From contig NZ_VMDW02000157.1 in NCBI RefSeq assembly GCF_007644045.2, positions 1-35,531 on the forward strand: a stretch of DNA of 35,531 nt, in the 5' to 3' direction. A program made the translations under genes and the position numbers. This document shows, piece after piece, positions 25,075-34,000 of this stretch (position 1 is the first letter of the stretch; each line of letters opens with the position of its first letter). The notes below the pieces were generated by a model. It made no database searches and was not told where the DNA came from. It saw only the letters and a list, made by a program, of their open reading frames with translations. This DNA comes from Vogesella urethralis. Its GTDB lineage: Bacteria; Pseudomonadota; Gammaproteobacteria; Burkholderiales; Chromobacteriaceae.

Positions 25075-28000
25075 ATGAACCGCATTTACCGCTCTATCTG
25101 GAATGAAGCCAGCCGTACCTTTGTGGCCGTTGCCGAAAAAGTGCGTGCCAAAGGCAAACCTGCTTCCACCCAGCGTGGCCAGGCGATAGAGGAGGCACTC
25201 GTTACCTCGGCAGGCGCTGCCGCGCCTCAGGCGGTGCCACCGCGCTCACTGGTACGCCCGCGTGCGCTGGAGCAGCGGTTCATGTTTGATGCAGCAGCAG
25301 TCAGCACCGCCATCGATGCCGCTGGCGAGGCAGTAAACCATGACGTGCAGGCCGACAGTGGCCTCAGCAGTGTGCTGGACAAAATCGCGCAGTCGGTTGC
25401 CCAGCCACGCGATAGCGAGCGTGTTGCCGAGCCGGTACTGGTGCGCACGGGCGACCCGTCTGCCAGTGGCGGGCGCAAGGAAGTGGTGTTTGTCGATAGC
25501 CGTGTGGCCGATTATCAGACATTGATTGCGGGTATCGGGGCCGGCATTGAAGTGCGCCTGATCGACGGCAGCCAGGACGGCTTGGCCCAGTTGGCCGCAT
25601 GGGCGGCCAGCAACCGCGATTACGATGCCATCCACATCCTGAGCCACGGTAGTAGTGGTGTGCTGGCACTGGGTACCACAAAGCTCGACCTGAATGCACT
25701 GGATGCGCGAAGCGATGCGCTGGGGCAGTTGGGTAACACCCTCACCGCGAACGGCGACATTCTGCTCTACGGCTGCAATATCGCCGATGGCGAGGCTGGT
25801 GCGCAGTTCCTGACCCGGCTGGCAGCGCTGACCCGTGCCGATATTGCAGCGTCGGATAACAAGACTGGCGCTGCTGCTTTGGCAGCAGACTGGGTACTGG
25901 AAAGCCGGGTTGGTGAGATTGAAAGCAGCCTGAAAATCAATGCCGAAAATTGGCACGATGTCATGGGTACTGATTTTCTCAATATTTATACCTCGGCAGC
26001 GGCGGCTGCTACTGATGCCAATAATAACACTTATCTCGCCGGCAATTTGAGGGCTCAGACTTTTGATTTTGGTGGTCAAAGTCTGACTTTCGGTGAGAGC
26101 ACAGGGGTGTGGTTGGCAAAATATGATTACAACAATAACTTGGTGTGGGTTAAGCAGTGGAATTCACTGAAGGCAAACTCTTCTTATGGTGATAATGCCC
26201 GGGCATTGGCCATAGATGGCGCGGGTAATGTTTATTTATCAATGAGGGTCATGGGTGCTGGTAACGGAGGTAGTTCAAATGTTGGTAATGACACATTTGA
26301 TGCTGACCCGGGCGCCGGTGTGTCCAATGTGACAACCACGTCTTTTAATGGCGCAGGAATGCTGGTCAAACTGAATGCTTCTGGTGACTTTCAGTGGTCC
26401 AGACAAACCGGAGTGTCCGGCGATGGCGGGCGCATAGCGATTGATGGCAGTAATAATGTCTACTACCTTGGCACCTATCGTGATAATGCCAGTTTTGGTG
26501 GTGTTGCATTGGGTTCTGGTGGTTCCGGTACGCACCATTTCATTGCCAAAATGAATGCGGCAGGTAGTGTGCTTTGGACCAGAACTGCCTTTGCTGGTAA
26601 TGATGTTAATGCTTTTAGTGATGTGACTGTAGATAGCGCGGGTAAAGTTTATATTGCTGGTTATAATGGCCTTTCGCTTACAATTGATGGCGTGAATTAC
26701 ACAACTAATTGGTCGAGTACTGAGTACGATGGATTGTTATGGGCGTTGAATGCGGATGGGACGACAAACTACGTCAGAAAAATCTCGGGCTCTGCTAACG
26801 AACGCTATACCAATGTGGAAGTGCTAGCCGACGGTAATTTATTGCTGTCCGGTGTGTACCTGACCGGGACGGATCTGGACCCTTCGGCAGGAAGTACTGT
26901 GCCAAGCAATGTTGGTTTGACAGATTTCTTCCTCACCAAAATCAGTCAGATAGGTAGCCTGATCTGGTCGATTACCGCGGGAGGTACCGCTGCGGATACG
27001 GCCAAGCGGCTGTTTCAGGCGACAGATGGCTCTATCATTGTTACCGGTACATTCAATAACACCATTACGCTGGGCTCATATTCGCTTACCTCGGCCGGCT
27101 CCACCGATGCATTTATTGCAAAAATCACTAATGATGGTCAGGTTGCATGGGCGTACCGCTTAGGCAGTAGCGGGGCCGACGATATCATTGATGTCAAGCC
27201 ACTCAGCGGTACCCAGTTCCGGGTAATTGCCACTATCCGCAATACCACGGACGTTGACCCAGGTCCTGGGGTAGTGAATGCCACAACATCCACTGCCGGT
27301 GTGGCTAGTGTTGTGGCGTACACGCTTGATCTGAGCGGTGCATTTGCCACCACCGCCTCTGCCAGCGACACCACCCCGCCGGTATTCGATGTGGCACCGG
27401 CGGCAAGCAATGTCAGCACCAGTACGCTGACGCTGTCCGCCAGCATCGACGAGGCCGGCACGCTGTATTACGTGGTCGTGCCCGACGGCTCGCCAGCCCC
27501 TACGGCGGCGCAGGTGAAGGCCGGGCAGAATGGCAGTGGTGGTAGTGCCGTTACCTCGGGTAACAGCGCGGTGGCCAGTAGCCCGTTTACTGGCAGCTTC
27601 AATGTCAGCGGTCTGAGCGCGGGTACCGCTTACGATATCTACGTGGTGGCGCAGGACGACGAGGGCACGCCCAACCTGATGGCCAGCCCGGTCAAGGTGG
27701 ATGTCACCACCGCAGGCAACCCGCCAGTGTTTTCCTCCGCTGGCGCGGTCAATTTTGCCGAAAATGCAGCCGGTACCGTTTACGATGCCGAACTGAGTAG
27801 CGCTACTGGTACCGTCACCTTCTCGCTCAGCGGTACCGATGCCGCCAAGTTCAATATCAATGCCAGCACGGGGGTGCTGACATTCAAGGGGGCGCCGGAT
27901 TTCGAACAGCCCACCGATGTGGGGGCTAATAATGTTTACAATGTGACCGTTCGTGCCTCGGATAACAATGGTTATACCGACAAGGCCGTGGCCATTACGG

Positions 28001-31000
28001 TGACGAATGCCAGTGATGTCAATTTCACCGCTGCAGATAGTTCGGCTATTTCCAATAACGCATTGGTCAAATCGGTGACTGCCGGGCAAACGGCAAATAT
28101 TACGTTCTCTGCCGCTTCGTTTCTTGATTACTATGCGCCAAATGCGACTGCTGGTTTTCCTGGCGGCTTGTATGCCTACTCCGGGACCGGCTCTGAGCAA
28201 GAGCTGATCATCACGGCCCAGGCGGGTTATACGTTTGATCTGGCAAGTTTCAAGTTTGCACCGGATTTTTCGCAAGGTACCAATGCTGTCAAAGTACGCT
28301 TCACGTCTGGTGGTAATACTTACGAAGATACCTACGTACTGTCATCCAATGGCCAGTCTGGCTATTACAACCTGGTTATTCCCGCCACGCATGCCGTGAA
28401 TGATGTGACGGAAGTGCGCATCTGGGCTGCAAGTTATGGCGAGTTCCAGGATATCGAAATCTCTGATATCAAACTCAGCGACACTACGGCACCCACCGTG
28501 TCGTCCGTTACCCTCACTGCGGCCACCGGTGCGGCCAACAATACCCTCAATGCCGGTGATGTGCTGACTGCTACGGTCACCATGAGCGAAGCCACCACGG
28601 TTACCGGCACGCCGCAACTTGCCCTGAATATTGGCGGTACCACCGTGCAGGCCAACTATGCCAGCGGTTCAGGTAGCAGCGCGTTGACTTTTACCTACAC
28701 CATCCAGTCGGGTCAGACCGACCTGAACGGTGTCAGCATTGCGGCCAACGCCTTAACGCTGAATGGTGGCACCCTGAAAGATGCAGCAGGCAACGATGCC
28801 ACCTTGACATTTGCAGCGGTGGCAGACAATGCCAGCTACAAGGTGGATACCACGGCGCCGGTAGAGTCGGGCTCTGCCAGTTCCAACCTTGCGCAAACTA
28901 CGGCCACCATTGCTTCCACCAGCGACGAAGCAGGCACCATGTATTACGTGGTAACGACCAGCGCAACCCCCCCCAGCGTGGCGCAAGTCATGGCCGGGCA
29001 GAGTAATACCGGTGCGGTCGCGACCAAATCCGGCAGCGATGCGGTGGCGGCGGCTACGTCGAAGAGTTTCAATCTCACCGGGCTGACAGCTGCAACGCAA
29101 TACCACGCGTACTTTGTGACCGTAGATGCCGCCGGTAACCCAAGCAGCGTGGCCACGGCCAGTTTTACCACGGCTGCGCCCAATGTCGCCCCGACGCTGA
29201 CAACCGTGGGCACGGTAACAGGTGGCAACGAGGACAGCGAACAGACCATTACCTTTGCCAATCTGGTGGCGGCCGGCAACGAAGCAGACAGTGACGGTAC
29301 GGTAGACGCTTTTGTGGTGCGGGCGGTCTCCACCGGTACCTTGCGCATTGGCACTAGTGCCGGCACGGCCACCGCCTGGGCTGCCGGCAGCAACGATACG
29401 ATTGACGGCTCGCGTCAGGCGTACTGGGTGCCCGCCAGCAATGCCAACGGCAACCTCAATGCCTTCACCGTGGTGGCAAAAGACAATGCGGGCGCAGAGT
29501 CGTCTGCAGCCGTGCAGGTGGCAGTGGCGGTAACCGCAGTCAACGACGCGCCTACCGATATCGCTCTTTCAGCCACGGCCATTAACCAGTCGGCGGCGAC
29601 CCCGGCTGCCACCATTGCGACCGTGTCTGGCGCAGACCCTGAAAACGACGCCCTCACCTTTACCCTGGTGAGCGGTGCCAACGCCACCGACAACAGCAAA
29701 TTCGTCATTGACGGTACCACGCTGAAAGTAGGCGCTGACGCACTGGCAGCAGGTAGCTACAGCATTCGTTTGCGCGCCACCGACAATGGCACAGGCAATC
29801 TGGTGTATGAAGAAGTTTTCACCATCACCGTGGCCGATAATGTCGGCCCGAGCCTCGCCAGCAGCACGCCAGCAGACAACGCGTCGGGTATTGCACCTTC
29901 CGCCAATATCAGTGTGACGTTCAATGAAACCGTTGTTGCCGGCACCGGCAGCATTACCCTCTACAACGTCACCACAGGCGCAACAGTTGAAACGTTCAAC
30001 ATTGCCACAGGGGTAGGGAGTGCAGGCGGTACCGCATCGATTGCCGGTAGTACCTTAACGCTCAACCCGTCGGCCAATCTAGCCGAAGCAACGCAGTATG
30101 CAATCCGGGTTGATGGCACTGCAATCAAGGACGTGGCCAATAATGCCTTTGCCGGTATTGCCGACAACACCACACTCAACTTCACCACCGGCGTCAGCGA
30201 CAGCGCCGCACCGCTGATCCAGTCCATCCAGCGCCAGACGCCGGCTGGCGAGGCCAGCAATGCGGCCAGCCTGGTCTACACCGTGCGTTTCAACGAGGCG
30301 GTGACCGCAGCCGATAGCAATGACTTCCAGCTGACTAGTACCGGCACCGCCAGCGGCACCATCAGCGGTGTCAGCGGCAGCGGTACCGATACGCTGACCA
30401 TCACCGTGAGTAGCGTCAGTGGCACCGGTACCCTGGGTATCAGCCTGAAAAACACGCAAAACATCACCGATATTGCCGGCAATGCGTTGGCAACGGCCGA
30501 GCCTGCGGATGATGAGCTGTATGTTGTAGACCGTGATGCTCCGACACTGCTGTCGATCAACCGCGTCGGCGGGGAAAGCAGCCAGGGTGGCAGCGTGCAG
30601 TTCCTGGTTTTATTCAGCGAGCCGGTCAGCAATGCGGACGTGGCCGACTTTGCGCTGCAGCTGGGTGGTACCGCCAGCGGCACCATCAGCAGTATCAGCG
30701 GCAGTGGTACGCCGGTGCTGACGGTGACGGTGAGCAACGTGGCCGGTAACGGTGTACTGGGTCTGGGCCTGGCGAACGGCTACAGCATGAGCGACGCCGT
30801 GGGCAATGCCCTGGCCAGCAGCACGCCGGGGACCGGCGTGGCGGAAAGCTTTGTCATTGATAGTGTGGCACCACTCGTTACCAGCATTACCCGCACCGCA
30901 GACAGCCTCACAACCGCCGATAGCGTCAGCTTTGATGTCAGCTTCAGCGAGGCCACCAGCGGGGTAGACCTGAGCGATTTCAGCCTTGTTACCAGCGGTA

Positions 31001-34000
31001 CGGTAGCCGGCACGCTCAGCGCCATCAGCGGCAGCAACGGCCATTACCGGGTGACGGTATCGGGCATCAGCGGCAATGGCACGCTGGGCCTGACCTTTGC
31101 CGGTGGCCAGAACATTACCGATGCCAACGGCAATGCGCTGACGGCAACAACGCCGACGTTGGGCGAGGCGTACACCATCGATAATGCGGCGCCCACGGTC
31201 AGCGCCATCAACCGTGCCGGTGTGAATCAGATTGTGGCCGGCACCAGTACGACGGCCGTATTCACTGTGGTATTCAGCGAGGTAGTCAGCGGCGTCAGCG
31301 CGGCAGACTTTACCGTGACCGGCACGGCGGCCAACACTGGCATCAGCAGTGTCAGCAGCAGCGATGGCAAGACCTTTCACGTCACCGTCGGCGGGGTCAA
31401 CGGCAGCTCGGGCCAGACCGTGGGGCTGAACTTTAGCGGCACGGTAAGTGACCGTGTCAGCCAGACCGGCAGCACGGCGTTCAGCGCCGGCCAGGTTTAC
31501 ACCGTGGGTAATCTGTTGCTGAACGAAGGCGCGATCGATCAGGCAGCGCTGGATGCCTTGCTGGGCGTCAACCGTGATGGCGTGCAGAAGCTGGTCAGCA
31601 GCAGCGCGCCCGTGACGCAGGTGATCATCATCGATAGCCGCCTGCCGGGTCTGGCCGAGCAGCTAAGCAACCTGGCTGCCGGTACCGAGGTATGGCTGCT
31701 GGATGGCACGAGCAGCGCCACTGCGCAAATTACCCAGATTCTGGCGCAGTACCACAACCTGGCTGCGGTGCACCTGTTGTCGCACGGTAGCGAGGGCGCG
31801 CTCTATCTGGGTGCCGAAACGCTGTCTGCGGCCAACCTTGCCGCCCAGCAAACGACGCTGGCCGCGTGGGGTAGTGCCTTGTCTGCCAGCGGCGACTTCC
31901 TGCTGTACGGCTGCGATGTGGCCAAGGGCACGACTGGTACCGAGTTTATCAATGCGTTTGCCGCGGCTACCCAGGCCGACGTGGCGGCCTCCACCGACCT
32001 GACCGGCGCCAGCTGGCTGGGCGGGGATTGGGTGCTGGAGATGAAAATCAATGAAACAGTGGCAGAACTCAATATTGATGGTTATGCAAAAACATTAGCA
32101 CCAACAGTTCTTGCTGCTGGTGATATCGCCGTCGTCGGTATTAATACGGATGATTCTTTCCCTAATCAAAGATGGGCTTTTGTTCCTCTTGTGAATATTG
32201 CGGCAGGTACTGTCATTCATTTTACTGATGCAGGTTATACGGAGTCCGGTAGTTTTTATGATAATGCTACCAATGAGGGGCATCTGACTTGGACTGTGCC
32301 AAGTGAAATACTGGCTGGAACATTGATTACTGTTACTGGCAGTAATATAGATAATTACACAGGAGAGACTGGTGCTATAGGTGGCTCTAGTTTTACGTTC
32401 TCTTCTACGGGTGATCAGATTCTGGTATATCAGGGTACATCTGGCTCTACGAATGGAGCGACATTTGTTTATGCATTTAACAATGGTCAGCATGGCACAG
32501 TGTATGCTGCTGGTAATGGCTCTTGGAGTTCGAGCGTCAGCATTCAGCAAGCTAGCTTATTGCCTTCTGGTCTTGTCAGCGGCACAAGCGCAGTCGCTTT
32601 GTCTTCAAATATTACTTCGGGATCATCGTCTGGTGGTAGTTTCGGTTTTGATAACATGAAATACAATGGTATAAAAACTGGAACAAGGGCTGAGCTGTTG
32701 GCGGCTATAGGTAATGCAGCTAATTGGGTTGGTGATAATACTACCCCATATGATATGACGGCTATTGGTAATTTTACAATTACTTCCCCCGCCGATATGG
32801 TTGCACCAATATTCGATATCACGCCTGTCGCTGGCTCAGTGACCACGAGTGGCTTTACGCCTTTTGCCTCGTTGAATGAAGCTGGTACAGTGTATTACGT
32901 GGTTGTACCAAATGGCGCGACAGCACCCAACGTTGCAGAGGTGAAAGCTGGGACCGCGTCGGGCGGTGGTATGGTTTTTGCGAGCGGTAATAGCACAGTC
33001 AGCAACGGCAGTTTCGATACCAATTTCAGTTCAGTAACGAGCCTGACGGCCAGCACCGCTTACGATGTTTACTTTGTCGCAAAAGATGCCGCGAATAACG
33101 ACCAAACCAGTGTGACCAAAGTAACGGTCACCACGGCGACACCCACGGCCACCATTACCTCGGCGACGTACGATGCCAGCACCAATGTATTGACCGTCAC
33201 TGCGGCCAACCTTACCGCAGGTGACAGTATCGATGAGACCAAGCTCACGCTCACCGGTCAGGGCGGCGCAAGCTACACCTTGCAAGAGCAGGGGGCGGTG
33301 ACGGCCAGCAGCAGTACCTCGTTCTCGCTCACACTGAATACGGCCAACCAGGCTGCGGTGGAGGCTTTGCTGAACAAGGCGGGCTCTTCGGCCTATAGCG
33401 GTACCACCTACAATCTGGCTGGCGCTAGCGGCTGGAGCGTTACGGCCAATGCACCCGCCGATACCACCGGTAATGCGGTAACCGTGGCCAATGCCAATAC
33501 CTCGGCCACGCTGACTTTTGAGGCGGCGGACGGCACCTTGTCGGCCGATAATGCCACCAGCCTGACCTATACCACCGCTGCAGGTGTGTTTACCGTTACC
33601 GCTACCGATGCCGGTAATAATAATGCGGCGGGGCATGTCCGTTATGGTTCCGCATATGGTGATGTGAACGGGCGTATTGGTAGCGAGTCTATTTATGTTG
33701 TTAATGAGGGCAAGGCGGGCTCGGTCACCTTCACCGTCGAGCCGGGCAAGGTATTTGATCTGCTGTCTTTTTACCTGAGCAACCAGAATGGCTCGGTGAA
33801 TGAGAACTTTGTTATTACCACCAGCAAAGGCGGCTCTCATGCGGGCGTCGCAGGTGGTACCCCATCATCTATCGATACCGACCTGATTACCTTACCCAGT
33901 ACGTCGCTGTTCCAGGGCATTACGTGGTTTACGATTACCGCACCTAGCGGTGGTGCATTCATGGAGGTGGACAATATTGTTGTCGCCAACGTGCTGAGCA

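Noticed and set aside
27160-28275. Long minus-strand frames inside the giant gene (also 33031-33840, 33837-34475 and others)
   Set aside because: The plus-strand frame shows continuous recognisable domains here. The antisense frames are by-products of Thr/Ala/Gly-rich codons lacking antisense stops.
30190-31500. CRISPR-like or satellite DNA repeats
   Set aside because: The repeats are degenerate coding repeats of Ig-like domains with a period of about 325 bp, not short identical repeats with spacers.
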